A stretch of 64,000 nt of DNA from Lactimicrobium massiliense. Its GTDB lineage: Bacteria; Bacillota_I; Bacilli_A; Erysipelotrichales; Erysipelotrichaceae. The notes beneath the pieces are model-generated. The model worked only from the letters and a program-made list of their open reading frames with translations. It had not been told where the DNA came from and searched no databases. The translations under genes and the position numbers were made by a program. The DNA lies in assembly GCF_900343155.1 (NCBI RefSeq), contig NZ_OUNG01000002.1, forward strand, positions 310,001-374,000, in the 5' to 3' direction. Within the stretch, counting starts at the first letter, position 1, and each line of letters begins with the position of its first letter. Positions 24,306 to 33,219 of the stretch are shown piece by piece.

Positions 24306-26040
24306 GAGCGTTGTCGAAAACTCTTAGGAGTACAGGCAACGCTCTTTTCTCTGTGCTCCTCATTTCATAATCCCCCCACTTTTTCGCTGTCAACTCTTGA
24401 CAAAATTTCAAGCGTGCCCTGCTCGCTTCGCTCGCTTTTCTTGAAAAGGTGGGAGGTGAGTGAAATGCTCAAACATATCTCTTCGTCCCTGGAATATCGT
24501 GCTTTCCTTAGGGATGAAAAAGATCATCTTGGTTATGCTCAGCTTAAACGACTGGATACTTCTAAGTTCCATTCTGCTTTGCATAAGCTTCGGAAGCTGG
24601 ACGTCGATCTTGCCGTAGATGTTCTGTTTCCTCTCTACTCTGTTACCGGCCGTCCGGCTCATGACCCCGCTGTGCTCATCCGGTCCTTCATTCTCATGCA
24701 GCACCTCGGGTATTTGTCCATTCATAACTGGTGTGCAGATCTGTCTTCTGATTTTCTGCTTCAATGGCTGATTGGCTCTTTCTCTCCGCCTGGTCCTGCT
24801 TCTCATTACGACTTTATCAATCGTTTAACGCACTCAGATCCACATCTCTCTGATCTGCTGCAGCAGGGTTACTATACGAAGCCTTCTCAAAAGAAACCCA
24901 AGAACCATGACAAGCTGATTAACTATTCACATTCCGAAACCTTATTTCTCGCTGACAAATATAAAAACGGCGCCGAATGGGATCGGGATCGGATGATCTA
25001 CACACTTCAGTCTCTCTTCAATGCACTGGCTGTGATTCCTTCTTCCGACATGGGATTCATTGAGTCGAATAATCTCATCTTGTCCGGAGATGGTTCTTCG
25101 CTTCACATCCACGCCTCTCCATTTGGCCACAAAGTCAAATTGGATAAGGATGGAAATCCTCTCGTCCGCTATTCTGCACCTGACGCTGACATCGGATGGG
25201 ACAGTGATCTTGAGTCCTACTATCTCGGCTACACTCTTTACAACATCTCGTACCACAATCCCCATAGATCAGTAGACTTGCCTATCTATATCGATCTTGA
25301 GAAAGCCTCACGGCACGATGCTTTGACCACCATATCTGCCTCAGCACGTCTGTTTGACATGAATCCCGATATCCACCCGCGATACATGTGCTTTGACGCA
25401 GCTTCTGACAGTCTTGCCATCTTTCAGTTCTTCCGTCACAAGAATATTATTCCAATCATCGACCGCAATCAACGGTCTGCTGGGGACAATCCCTTTGATA
25501 AGTTCAAGCTGAATGAGAATGGCGTGCCTGTTTGTCCGAATGGAACACCGATGTATGACTATGGCTACGACATTCAGAGAAAGCGCAGAAAATTCCGCTG
25601 CCCACTCAGGATGAATAAGATTTCCTCCTGTCCATTTGCGAATGAGTGCAGTTCTTCCGCTTATGGAAGAACGATATACGTCAATGACGGTGATGACATC
25701 CGGCTCTTCGGACCTGTTCCATACAGGTCTGAAAAGTGGAAAGAGATTTACCGGAACAGAACTTCGACAGAAAGAATGAACACCAGAATCCTGAACGACT
25801 ATCATCTTCACCAGATGAAAATCCGTAATGGATCCAAGCATGCTTTCTTCGCAATCTTTGCCGGCATCAATATCCATCTTGATGCCTGGATAAAGGATGA
25901 GCTGTAAGCATTGAAGATTCAGTTTTGAAAGAACGAGTTCCAAAGTTGTTTTTATTGCGCCTTGGCCGCAATTTTTTATATCTCCGGCTTCTCAGCCGTC
26001 AGATACCTATCAGTTGCCTTCCGGGTTTTCGACACTACTC
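24306..26040 (+). mobile_element. Insertion sequence, copy 2 (1735 bp, tandem)
   Basis: Same length and termini as copy 1, joined to it by a single AAACC (24301-24305). I see one nucleotide difference affecting the protein (C at 23014, T at 24754). Same orientation as copy 1. Confidence 0.9.
24465..25907 (+). CDS. DDE transposase, copy 2
   Basis: Same 480-residue protein as copy 1 except for Ser to Phe in the N-terminal DUF772-like domain (CADLSSDF). The DDE residues, cysteine segment and SD are unchanged, so both copies could be active. The near-identity of the two copies means a recent tandem insertion or duplication, or an assembly artefact; the single base difference argues that both copies were seen in reads. 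Confidence 0.9.
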   Translation: MLKHISSSLEYRAFLRDEKDHLGYAQLKRLDTSKFHSALHKLRKLDVDLAVDVLFPLYSVTGRPAHDPAVLIRSFILMQHLGYLSIHNWCADLSSDFLLQWLIGSFSPPGPASHYDFINRLTHSDPHLSDLLQQGYYTKPSQKKPKNHDKLINYSHSETLFLADKYKNGAEWDRDRMIYTLQSLFNALAVIPSSDMGFIESNNLILSGDGSSLHIHASPFGHKVKLDKDGNPLVRYSAPDADIGWDSDLESYYLGYTLYNISYHNPHRSVDLPIYIDLEKASRHDALTTISASARLFDMNPDIHPRYMCFDAASDSLAIFQFFRHKNIIPIIDRNQRSAGDNPFDKFKLNENGVPVCPNGTPMYDYGYDIQRKRRKFRCPLRMNKISSCPFANECSSSAYGRTIYVNDGDDIRLFGPVPYRSEKWKEIYRNRTSTERMNTRILNDYHLHQMKIRNGSKHAFFAIFAGINIHLDAWIKDEL

Positions 26041-26072
26041 AAACCGTCTATCCCCCATGGACGGTTTTTCTT
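26041..26072 (+). terminator. Terminator of small RNA 1, displaced by the insertion
   Basis: AAACCGTC, loop TATCCCCCATG, GACGGTTT plus TTC. The left arm begins with the AAACC target duplication, so the hairpin was regenerated intact on the right side while the RNA body is now 3.5 kb away. Confidence 0.8.
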
Positions 26073-26103
26073 ATTCGTGCCTATAATAGCCCCGGAGGTA
26101 ATT

Positions 26104-27078
26104 ATGATTCAGAATACAATTCTTCCCGTCCGCTGGGGTATCATTGGTGCCGGTGGGATTGCAAAGCGCTTCTGTGCGTCACTTGCCCATTTTGATAACT
26201 GTCGTCTGTACGCCATTTCCGGCCGCAGTAAGGAAAAAATGGAAGCTTTTCAGAAAGAGTTTCCGTGTGATGTCATTTATACCGATTTTGATGCGCTGAT
26301 TCAGGATGAAAACGTGGATGCCATCTATCTTGCTCTGCCGCATTTTCTGCATGCCGAGTGGGCTGTCAAGGCACTGCAGGCACATAAGCCGGTGCTGTCT
26401 GAGAAACCTGCGGTGATTACAACAGATGAAATGAAACAGGTCATCCAGGCTGCCCGTGACAGCCATACGCTGTATATGGAAGCGATGAAGACGCGCTTTG
26501 AGCCGGCATATACCGCAATGAAAAAACATCTGTCTGAGATAGGGGATATCATGCAGATCAGCGCTGAAAACAGTTCTGTCCTGCCGCCTGCTCTGTTTGG
26601 CAAAGGCTATCATACTTCCGGTAAGGGAAGCGGCTGCCTTCTGGATGGCGGCTGCTATCTGACGGCTCTGGCGATTGATCTGTTTCCGGGGCTGCCGCAG
26701 GTGGAACTGGAAGATCTGGTCCTGAAAGAAGGCGTGGATATGTTTGTCAGAGCAAAGCTTGCCTTTCATAACGGAACAGCAGAGATTGCCTGCGGATTTG
26801 ACAGGAATATTCCATCCCATGCCGTCATTTGCGGCACCAGAGGATCCATAGCCTTTGCCCCGGCCCACCGGCCGGATCACTTCACTGTGAAAACAGCCAA
26901 AGCAGAGAAAACATATCAGGTGCCCTATGAGAATGATGATTTCCATGGAGAGATTGCCCACTTTGTGCAGCTTCTTAAAGAAGGAAAAATCGAAAGTAAT
27001 GTCATGTCATGGGATGATTCATTGCGCAATATGGAAGTGATGGAAGAAATTTCCGGCTGCTGGAGGAAACATGCATGA
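26104..27078 (+). CDS. Gfo/Idh/MocA family oxidoreductase
   Basis: 324 residues from ATG 26104 (MIQNTILPVRW) with SD CGGAGG; promoter TATAAT at 26084-26089. NAD-binding Rossmann motif GIIGAGGIAKRF (about residues 12-23) and the family's ALPHFLHAEW (about 79) and SEKPAVIT (about 100) with the catalytic-region Lys of EKP. The C-terminal domain has MEAMKTRFEPAY and LDGGCYLTALAID. It oxidises or reduces a sugar or cyclitol in the cytoplasm; substrate unknown. The stop overlaps the HAD start by 4 bp, so the HAD phosphatase may act on the same sugar. Confidence 0.92.
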   Translation: MIQNTILPVRWGIIGAGGIAKRFCASLAHFDNCRLYAISGRSKEKMEAFQKEFPCDVIYTDFDALIQDENVDAIYLALPHFLHAEWAVKALQAHKPVLSEKPAVITTDEMKQVIQAARDSHTLYMEAMKTRFEPAYTAMKKHLSEIGDIMQISAENSSVLPPALFGKGYHTSGKGSGCLLDGGCYLTALAIDLFPGLPQVELEDLVLKEGVDMFVRAKLAFHNGTAEIACGFDRNIPSHAVICGTRGSIAFAPAHRPDHFTVKTAKAEKTYQVPYENDDFHGEIAHFVQLLKEGKIESNVMSWDDSLRNMEVMEEISGCWRKHA

Positions 27079-27893
27079 AATATTTGTTCTTTGATATTGA
27101 CGGCACACTGGTCAGCCATGATCATGGCCTGATTCCCAGTGCAAAAAAGGCAATTGAAAGATCCAGGCAGAAGGGCAACTTATGTTTTCTTGCGACTGGA
27201 AGGCACTTGTCATCACTGTGGGCTGTGAAGGATCTTGACATGGATGGTGTGATCTACTGCAATGGTGCCGGTATCTTCATGCATGGAAAGATCCTGTATA
27301 CCAATCCCATTCCCCATGCCATCTGTTCCAGGACGGTCTTTCAGGCAGAGGAAAGAAATGGTGCCTACTCGCTGCAGAGTTCGTATGAGATGTTCAAAAA
27401 TGTGGCAGAGATGGACCGCTTTGAAAAGTCAGCTGCCTTTGATCCAAGGTTTACATCCTTTCAGGATAAGCTGCAGAAATTCGGTGCCAAACCATTCACC
27501 CAGTATCGCAGCCAGGATATTCTGAAAATCGATATCGGCTTTGCCACTGAAGAAATCATGGATGACTTTCAGAAGGTAATGAGTCCACAGCTGACACTAG
27601 TTTCCACAGCCGGCTATCATATCGAAGAAGGCAGGAAATCCGGTGAGATTACCAGGAAAGGCGTCAGTAAGGGTACAGCCATTGAGAAGCTTGTGGAGAT
27701 GTTGCAGGGGGATATGGCCGATACGTATGCCTTTGGCGATTCTGGCAATGATCTGGATATGATTCAAAGATGTCATACTGGTATTGCCATGGGCAATGGG
27801 TTTGATGAGCTCAAGAAGGCAGCAGACTACGTGACCGATGACATTGATCATGATGGTCTTGCCAAAGCCATGGAACACTTTGAACTGGTCTGA
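27075..27893 (+). CDS. HAD hydrolase, Cof/YbiV type
   Basis: 272 residues. HAD motif I is FFDIDGTLVSHD (Asp8 and Asp10), motif II FLATGR, and motif IV FGDSGNDLDMIQ, followed by TGIAMGNGFDELKKAADYVTD, diagnostic of the Cof (class IIb capped) subfamily. The cap domain fills about 80-190. It dephosphorylates sugar phosphates or flavin/pyridoxal phosphates in the cytoplasm. Translationally coupled to the upstream oxidoreductase (4-bp overlap). Its transcript faces a strong hairpin just before the group II intron. Confidence 0.92.
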   Translation: MKYLFFDIDGTLVSHDHGLIPSAKKAIERSRQKGNLCFLATGRHLSSLWAVKDLDMDGVIYCNGAGIFMHGKILYTNPIPHAICSRTVFQAEERNGAYSLQSSYEMFKNVAEMDRFEKSAAFDPRFTSFQDKLQKFGAKPFTQYRSQDILKIDIGFATEEIMDDFQKVMSPQLTLVSTAGYHIEEGRKSGEITRKGVSKGTAIEKLVEMLQGDMADTYAFGDSGNDLDMIQRCHTGIAMGNGFDELKKAADYVTDDIDHDGLAKAMEHFELV

Positions 27894-27979
27894 TATGCAT
27901 AGGCTGGATGCGAGGATGTTGAAATCAGGCATCTTACAAGCATGCAAAGATAAATGATATTAAAATAAAGTAAACAAGA

Positions 27980-28011
27980 CACTGACACCTGCCGAGGGTG
28001 TCAGTTTCATA
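27980..28011 (+). terminator. Hairpin just upstream of the group II intron
   Basis: ACTGACACC, loop TGCCGA, GGGTGTCAGT then TTTCAT. Probable terminator of the oxidoreductase-HAD operon; it ends within a few bases of the intron 5' end. Confidence 0.7.
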
Positions 28012-29969
28012 GTGTGTCGGGCATGGCACACATCTAGCCTGCAATAGAGGCAGGCCGCGGGTATTTGTCGCCAAGCGAAGTGAACTACCAGCCGAGGGTG
28101 AATAACCCAGAGCGAAAGCAGTAGCTAGCATATTTCTGAGCTTACGTACAGAAACCTGATTGAGGCCATAAGGCGGATAAGGCTGCTATGCAAGCTGAAG
28201 TCCAAAAGACAAACGTAAAGCCGACCGGTAAATCAGGAAGCTATGGAAATTACAGATGTGTGTCTTACCCCGAGAGATCCTGCGGACAGATGAACCCAAA
28301 CACAGGGAAACCGAGACGCTTTTAAACAGCTATCGTTATCATCTGGTCGGATAAAGGTCTATCGCAGGAAGTCAGCTGAGGTCATAGTAGTGATGAAGCT
28401 TCTGTAACGGAAGTGGAGCGAAGGACCTAATGTTTGTATAGTGTGCCCCACTATACGCAATGTTCGGATAGTCCGAAAGGGAGGATAAGCCTACAGCAGA
28501 GGATCGTAACCTCTGACGGCAAAGGGCCCCGGGATGATTCTGAATAATCTACAGATAGAAAGGAATGGCACAGCGGTATGGAATTAATTGAAGTGATTCT
28601 GAGTGACGAAAACTTGGAAGAAGCGATCAGAAGGGTTAAGAGAAACCGTGGCGCGGCCGGCGTGGACGGCATGAAAACCAGTGAGCTGGATGAGTATTTC
28701 TCTAAACATAAAGAAATAATCAAACAGCAGATCCGGAACATGCAGTACAGACCGAAACCAGTCCGCAGGGTCTATATACCCAAGCCCAATGGCAAGCAAA
28801 GGCCATTAGGTATTCCGTCAGTCGCAGACCGGGTGGTACAGCAGGCAGCAGCCCAGGTACTCAGCGGCATCTACGACAGCACATTCAGTGACCATAGTTA
28901 TGGATTCAGGCCAAACAGAAGCGCACATGATGCGATGAAGGATGTCCTGAATAATCTGAACAGCGGATACGACTGGGTGATTGATCTCGACATCGAAAAG
29001 TATTTCGATACGGTGAATCATGACAAATTAATCTCCATTTTGAGAGAAAAGGTAAACGACAAGAGAACGTTACACCTGATCCGGTCCTTTCTGAAGGCTG
29101 GCGTCATGGTGAACGGACTCGTATCACCAACTGAACTAGGCGTTCCGCAAGGCGGACCCCTCAGTCCGATACTTAGCCTTATTTATCTCGATAAATTTGA
29201 CAAAGAACTGGAGAGCAGAGGACTGCATTTTGTGCGGTACGCAGATGACTGCGACATCTTCGTGAAGAGCGAAATGGCGGCAGACAGAGTGATGAAGTCG
29301 GTAGCCTCATGGCTGGAACGAAAGCTGTTTCTGAAGGTCAGTCCAACCAAGACAAAGGTGGTCAGGCCAACACACAGCGAGTTCCTAGGCTTTACGTACT
29401 GGAAGGCAAAAGACGGATGGCACTGCAAACCGAGTGATGACAGAAAGAAACGGCTGATGGCGAAAACCAAGGCTGTCCTGCAACGCAAGGAAGCAATATC
29501 CAGACCTCTGGCCGTCACATTCACAAAACTGAATCAGATCGTCAGAGGATGGATCAATTATTTCATCATCGGAGATATGAAGGCTTTCCTCGATGAATAT
29601 GGACAGTGGATGCGGCACAAAGTCAGAGTCATCATCATCAAGCAATGGAAGAAACCGAAGCGTATAGACACAAATCTCCAAAGGCTTAACGCTATGTTCC
29701 ATTGTAATTTCACCGATGAAGATACATACAAGGTAGCCAACTCACGCCTAGGATGGTATCGGAGGAGTGGAATGGATGTGGTAAATTACGCTCTCAGCCC
29801 GAAAGTACTGGCCCTGCCAAGTAGGAAAACAGGTCGACCAGGACTGGTCAACCCGTTGGAATACTACCTCAATAATCGTAAGTAAATACAAACGTAGCGC
29901 CGTATACGGAAAACCGTACGTACGGTGCAACGGGAGGGTCGAGCCGCTAACGCGGCTCACTCTACCCTA
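28012..29969 (+). mobile_element. Group II intron with maturase gene
   Basis: A 5' GTGTG-like end (28012) opens about 565 nt of structured, gene-free RNA (domains I-III, with typical stretches such as GGAGCGAAGGACC). The LtrA gene sits in the domain IV position. Downstream, domain V is recognised at 29896-29928 (AGCGCCGTATACGG, AAAA, CCGTACGTACGGTGC) and domain VI at 29932-29969 (GAGCCGC/GCGGCTC). Exact ends are estimated to a few bases. It lies between a terminator hairpin and the start region of the esterase gene, in the sense direction. Confidence 0.9.
28578..29885 (+). CDS. ltrA: Group II intron reverse transcriptase/maturase
   Basis: 435 residues. The RT domain is complete: RVYIPKPNGKQRPLGIPS, DLDIEKYFDTVNH, VPQGGPLSPIL and the catalytic FVRYADD. 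A maturase X domain follows (RGWINYFIIGDM, W...RHKVRV). No HNH endonuclease domain at the C-terminus, so mobility would use retrohoming into single-stranded or replication-fork DNA. Start ATG 28578 has a weak SD (GAAAGGAATG). It sits in the intron loop and needs the intron RNA for function. Confidence 0.95.
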   Translation: MELIEVILSDENLEEAIRRVKRNRGAAGVDGMKTSELDEYFSKHKEIIKQQIRNMQYRPKPVRRVYIPKPNGKQRPLGIPSVADRVVQQAAAQVLSGIYDSTFSDHSYGFRPNRSAHDAMKDVLNNLNSGYDWVIDLDIEKYFDTVNHDKLISILREKVNDKRTLHLIRSFLKAGVMVNGLVSPTELGVPQGGPLSPILSLIYLDKFDKELESRGLHFVRYADDCDIFVKSEMAADRVMKSVASWLERKLFLKVSPTKTKVVRPTHSEFLGFTYWKAKDGWHCKPSDDRKKRLMAKTKAVLQRKEAISRPLAVTFTKLNQIVRGWINYFIIGDMKAFLDEYGQWMRHKVRVIIIKQWKKPKRIDTNLQRLNAMFHCNFTDEDTYKVANSRLGWYRRSGMDVVNYALSPKVLALPSRKTGRPGLVNPLEYYLNNRK

Positions 29970-29995
29970 TTTGGACCAATATGGAGGAAAACAGA

Positions 29996-30913
29996 ATGCG
30001 GAAACTGAGAAAAGAAATGATTGCCATCATCACAGTGGTGATGGTACTGCTGGCAGGCTGTGGTTCCTCTGCTCTGCCCAAAGTGCCGTTCTATGCCACC
30101 ATGCGTACAGGACATTCCGGAACGCTGGAGATGCTGTACTACGATACCAATACCTATGGCTATAAGGGTGAAAACCGTGACATGCAGAAGTATGCCATTG
30201 TCTATGTGCCCTATGGCTATGATGCAAGCAGGCAGTATGATGTGTTGTTTCTGATGCATGGCATGGGCGGCTCTGCCGCAAGGTTCCTTGGTACACCGGA
30301 TGATCCCCGTGTGGATAAGGTCATGATTGACAATCTGATCCGGACCGGAAAGATGGAGCCGATGATCATTGTGGGCATTTCCTATTATCCCGATAACCAG
30401 GAAGATGATAACGATGACTATGATGCGGCACTGACAAAGAACTTTGGCACTGAGCTCAGAAAAGATCTGCTGCCGGCTGTCGAGGCCAGATACAGTGTGT
30501 ACAAAGATCGTGAGCACCGTGCCTTTGGCGGTTTCTCCATGGGTGCTGTCACAACATGGTACCGCATGTGTGACAGCATGGACCTCTTTTCCAAATACAT
30601 TGCCATGTCTGGCTCCTTGTACTGGGGTGCAGATGATCAGGCGAGAAATGATCCCGCCGGATATATCACAAACGCAATTCAGGCAGAAGGATATGGCAAA
30701 GATGATTTCCGGGTATGGGCAGCCACTGGCAGTGATGACTTTGCCAACGATACGATGGTCAGACAGATGGAATCGTTGAAACAGACAGACCTCTTTGATT
30801 TCTCTGATACTGGCAATACAACATGGCATATCGGGGATGGCGAAAAGCATAACTCCCATGCCACGACAAGATATCTGTATACAGCATTGCCGGCTTTGTT
30901 TTCGGCGGAATGA
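29996..30913 (+). CDS. Esterase lipoprotein (CE1/enterochelin-esterase-like)
   Basis: 305 residues from ATG 29996 (MRKLRKEMIA) with SD GGAGG. Type II signal peptide with lipobox LLAGC near residue 20. The alpha/beta-hydrolase domain has an oxyanion region LFLMHGMGG, and the nucleophile elbow GGFSMGAVT (Ser about residue 183); a late His (KHNSHATTR) is the likely catalytic base. The family covers feruloyl/acetyl-xylan esterases and trehalose mycolyltransferase relatives; as a lipoprotein it should act on plant-cell-wall or envelope esters outside the cell. The group II intron ends about 25 bp before its start, so its original promoter may lie across the intron. Confidence 0.85.
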   Translation: MRKLRKEMIAIITVVMVLLAGCGSSALPKVPFYATMRTGHSGTLEMLYYDTNTYGYKGENRDMQKYAIVYVPYGYDASRQYDVLFLMHGMGGSAARFLGTPDDPRVDKVMIDNLIRTGKMEPMIIVGISYYPDNQEDDNDDYDAALTKNFGTELRKDLLPAVEARYSVYKDREHRAFGGFSMGAVTTWYRMCDSMDLFSKYIAMSGSLYWGADDQARNDPAGYITNAIQAEGYGKDDFRVWAATGSDDFANDTMVRQMESLKQTDLFDFSDTGNTTWHIGDGEKHNSHATTRYLYTALPALFSAE

Positions 30914-30956
30914 TGCGATCTGCGGTACACTTGAGAAGAAAACAAGAGGTATCGCA

Positions 30957-32252
30957 ATGGAAGTATTAGACAAAGAATATCTTGAAAAACTGTCGGATTC
31001 ACTGACAGAACAGGATCATGTGCTATCCGTTATGGCAGGCCATGAGGATCTGATGACATTGGCTCTGGATGCAAGAAAGAGTGCATCGCTGCATCAGGCA
31101 TTCAATGTGGAGGTGGCACATCATGGCATCACTGCCCAGAAACAAAGCGGCAGATGCTGGATGTTTTCTGCACTCAACTACCTGCGTGAGATCACTGCAG
31201 AGAAGATGAATGTCGAACAGTTTGAATTCTCAGAAAACTATCTGGCCTTCTATGACAAGCTGGAAAAGGCCAATAACTGGCTGAATATGGCTATGGAAAC
31301 AGCCGATGAACCACTGTCTTCACGCCAGGTGCAGTATCTGTTCCGTGGTATTGGTGATGGCAATGTCTGGGATCAGGTCAGAGGTCTTGTGACAAAGTAT
31401 GGACTTGTACCAAAGGAAGTCATGCCGGAGACATGGGCTTCCAGCCATACAAAGACAGCGGATCAATTGACCAACCGCATCCTGAGGAAATACGGTGCAG
31501 AGATCCGCAAGGCTGAAAAGAAAGACAGGAATGCCATCAAAGCACAGGCTATGACACAGATCTACCGTCTGCAGTGCATCCTGTTTGGACAGCCGGTTGA
31601 AAGCTTTGATTATGCATGGCGTGATAAAGATAATCACATGCACGAAGAGAAAGCTCTGACTCCGTTATCTTTCTATCAGAAGTATGCCGGCATTGATCTT
31701 TCCCAGTATGTCCATGTGATCTGTGAGCCGACATCCTATGAACCAATGCATGTATGCATTGTGTCTCACGACAATGGCAATATGGCTGAAAACAACCGGG
31801 TCAGATTAAACCTGGAAATGGATAAACTGGAGGGTTTGTGCATTGCCCAGCTCAAAGCAGGAAAGCCGGTATGGATCGGCCTGGATGCAGGTGCCTTCAT
31901 TGACAGAGAAGAAGGAATTCTTGATCCGGACAGCTATGCGCTTTCCGCTGCAGCAGGTGATCTTTCGATGAGTAAGAAAGACCTGCTGGAAACTTGTGAG
32001 AGTTCACCAAACCACAATGTTCTTCTATTAGGCGTGCATCTGGATGAAGATGGTAAGCCGGTCAGATGGAAGATTGAAAACTCCTGGGGCAAAGACAGTG
32101 GAAAAGACGGCATCTATGCCTGCAGTGAAGATTATTTCAGAACCTATGTCTTTGAAGCGGCGATTCACAAGGATTTCCTGAGCAAAGAACAGAAAGAATA
32201 CCTGGAGAAGGAACCTGTGGTATTGAAGCCGTGGGATCTGCCTTGGATGTAG
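30957..32252 (+). CDS. pepC: Aminopeptidase C (C1 cysteine peptidase)
   Basis: 431 residues from ATG 30957 (MEVLDKEYLEKL); the longer frame overlaps the esterase gene. Papain-like motifs: catalytic Cys in KQSGRCWMFSALN (about residue 66), His in NHNVLLLG (about 355) and Asn in KIENSWGKDSG (about 377). The bleomycin hydrolase/PepC family forms hexameric cytoplasmic aminopeptidases that trim peptides for nutrition. Extended -10 TACACT at 30925-30930, 44 bp after the esterase stop region. The C-terminal residue run (LKPWDLPWM) is usual for the family. Terminator follows. Confidence 0.94.
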   Translation: MEVLDKEYLEKLSDSLTEQDHVLSVMAGHEDLMTLALDARKSASLHQAFNVEVAHHGITAQKQSGRCWMFSALNYLREITAEKMNVEQFEFSENYLAFYDKLEKANNWLNMAMETADEPLSSRQVQYLFRGIGDGNVWDQVRGLVTKYGLVPKEVMPETWASSHTKTADQLTNRILRKYGAEIRKAEKKDRNAIKAQAMTQIYRLQCILFGQPVESFDYAWRDKDNHMHEEKALTPLSFYQKYAGIDLSQYVHVICEPTSYEPMHVCIVSHDNGNMAENNRVRLNLEMDKLEGLCIAQLKAGKPVWIGLDAGAFIDREEGILDPDSYALSAAAGDLSMSKKDLLETCESSPNHNVLLLGVHLDEDGKPVRWKIENSWGKDSGKDGIYACSEDYFRTYVFEAAIHKDFLSKEQKEYLEKEPVVLKPWDLPWM

Positions 32253-32265
32253 CAGCAGGATGAAA

Positions 32266-32306
32266 AAATGCTGGCAGGCTGTTTCAAAAACCTGCTGGCA
32301 TTTTTT
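32266..32306. terminator. Bidirectional terminator between pepC and the HAD gene
   Basis: ATGCTGGCAGG pairs (with two G-U pairs) to CCTGCTGGCAT; A-tract before and T-tract after serve both strands. Confidence 0.88.
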
Positions 32307-32307
32307 T

Positions 32308-33156
32308 CTACAATCCCAGTTCATTCAGAATGTGAAATACAACGGCATGGTCTTTGTTGGTGCCGATCTGATAATGTGCTGCTTCTTTGGCTTCTCCACA
32401 GCCATTGGCCATGGCATAGGAGTTGGCAAAGTATTTCAGCATTTCAAGATCATTCAGGCCATCCCCATACACGGCTGTTTCTTCTTCTGTGATATTAAGA
32501 TGCTTTGCCAGCTCTGCGACGCCAACCGCCTTGGAGATACCCCTGGCAGTGATCTCATACATGCCTGCAATGGTCGGGGCATTGGTCAATGTATCTCTGT
32601 GTTCAGAAAGAAAAGCATCCATCTTTCTGCTTTCTGCCTCATTGTCAAAGCTTGTGTTGATCTTGTATATCGGACAGGACAGAATCTGTTCATCTGTACA
32701 GTTGAACACAAAATCCATTACAAAGTTGCGCATCCGGAGGGGTGATCCTGGGATTTCACGAAAGCCAAACCGTTTGAATTCCTCTATTTTGGTTTCCATG
32801 GTGCCTCTGGACAGGGTGCATTCTGCACTGATGAATTCAATCTCGCTGTCTGGGAATGCTTCAAGTATATCGGCGACTGTATCCTGCGGGATAGGATGGC
32901 TGGCAATCACGCTGTTATCCGGGCTGATCACCATGGCCCCATTCATGCATACCCGATAGATATTCTGCAGGCCAAGCCGTTCCAGCTCATGCCTGTGCAG
33001 GGATCTGCCCGTAGCCGCAGAAAAATATCTGCGGTATTTGAACACCTTGGCAATCATATCCAGGGATGCACTGTCGGTCAGATGGTCCTCATTGAGCAGG
33101 GTGCCATCCAGATCACATGCGAATAACTGTATCTTTGTCTGTTCTGTTTTTTCCAT
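32308..33156 (-). CDS. HAD hydrolase, Cof type (leaderless start)
   Basis: 282 residues from ATG 33156 (MEKTEQTKIQLFACD). Motif I ACDLDGTLLNED, motif II AATGRSLH, motif IV YGDGLNDLEML, then SYAMANGCGEAKEAAHY, all of the Cof-like HAD group IIB. Predicted phosphatase of sugar or cofactor phosphates. Its -10 TACAAT (plus-strand 33165-33170) ends 8 nt before the ATG and there is no SD, so the transcript should be leaderless. Convergent with pepC. Confidence 0.92.
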   Translation of the reverse strand: MEKTEQTKIQLFACDLDGTLLNEDHLTDSASLDMIAKVFKYRRYFSAATGRSLHRHELERLGLQNIYRVCMNGAMVISPDNSVIASHPIPQDTVADILEAFPDSEIEFISAECTLSRGTMETKIEEFKRFGFREIPGSPLRMRNFVMDFVFNCTDEQILSCPIYKINTSFDNEAESRKMDAFLSEHRDTLTNAPTIAGMYEITARGISKAVGVAELAKHLNITEEETAVYGDGLNDLEMLKYFANSYAMANGCGEAKEAAHYQIGTNKDHAVVFHILNELGL

Positions 33157-33170
33157 ATGTCAGTATTGTA
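33156..33170 (-). promoter_or_regulatory. -10 giving a leaderless start (HAD gene)
   Basis: TACAAT on the minus strand at plus-strand 33165-33170; 8-nt gap (33157-33164) to the ATG; no SD. Confidence 0.6.
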
Positions 33171-33219
33171 ACCGGCAAATGATAAATGCAGGTTGTAAAT
33201 GATTTTCCTGCAGGCAAAA

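Noticed and set aside
22561-26045. CRISPR or other tandem repeat array
   Set aside because: The long repeat is two full IS copies; no short repeat-spacer pattern exists anywhere in the window.
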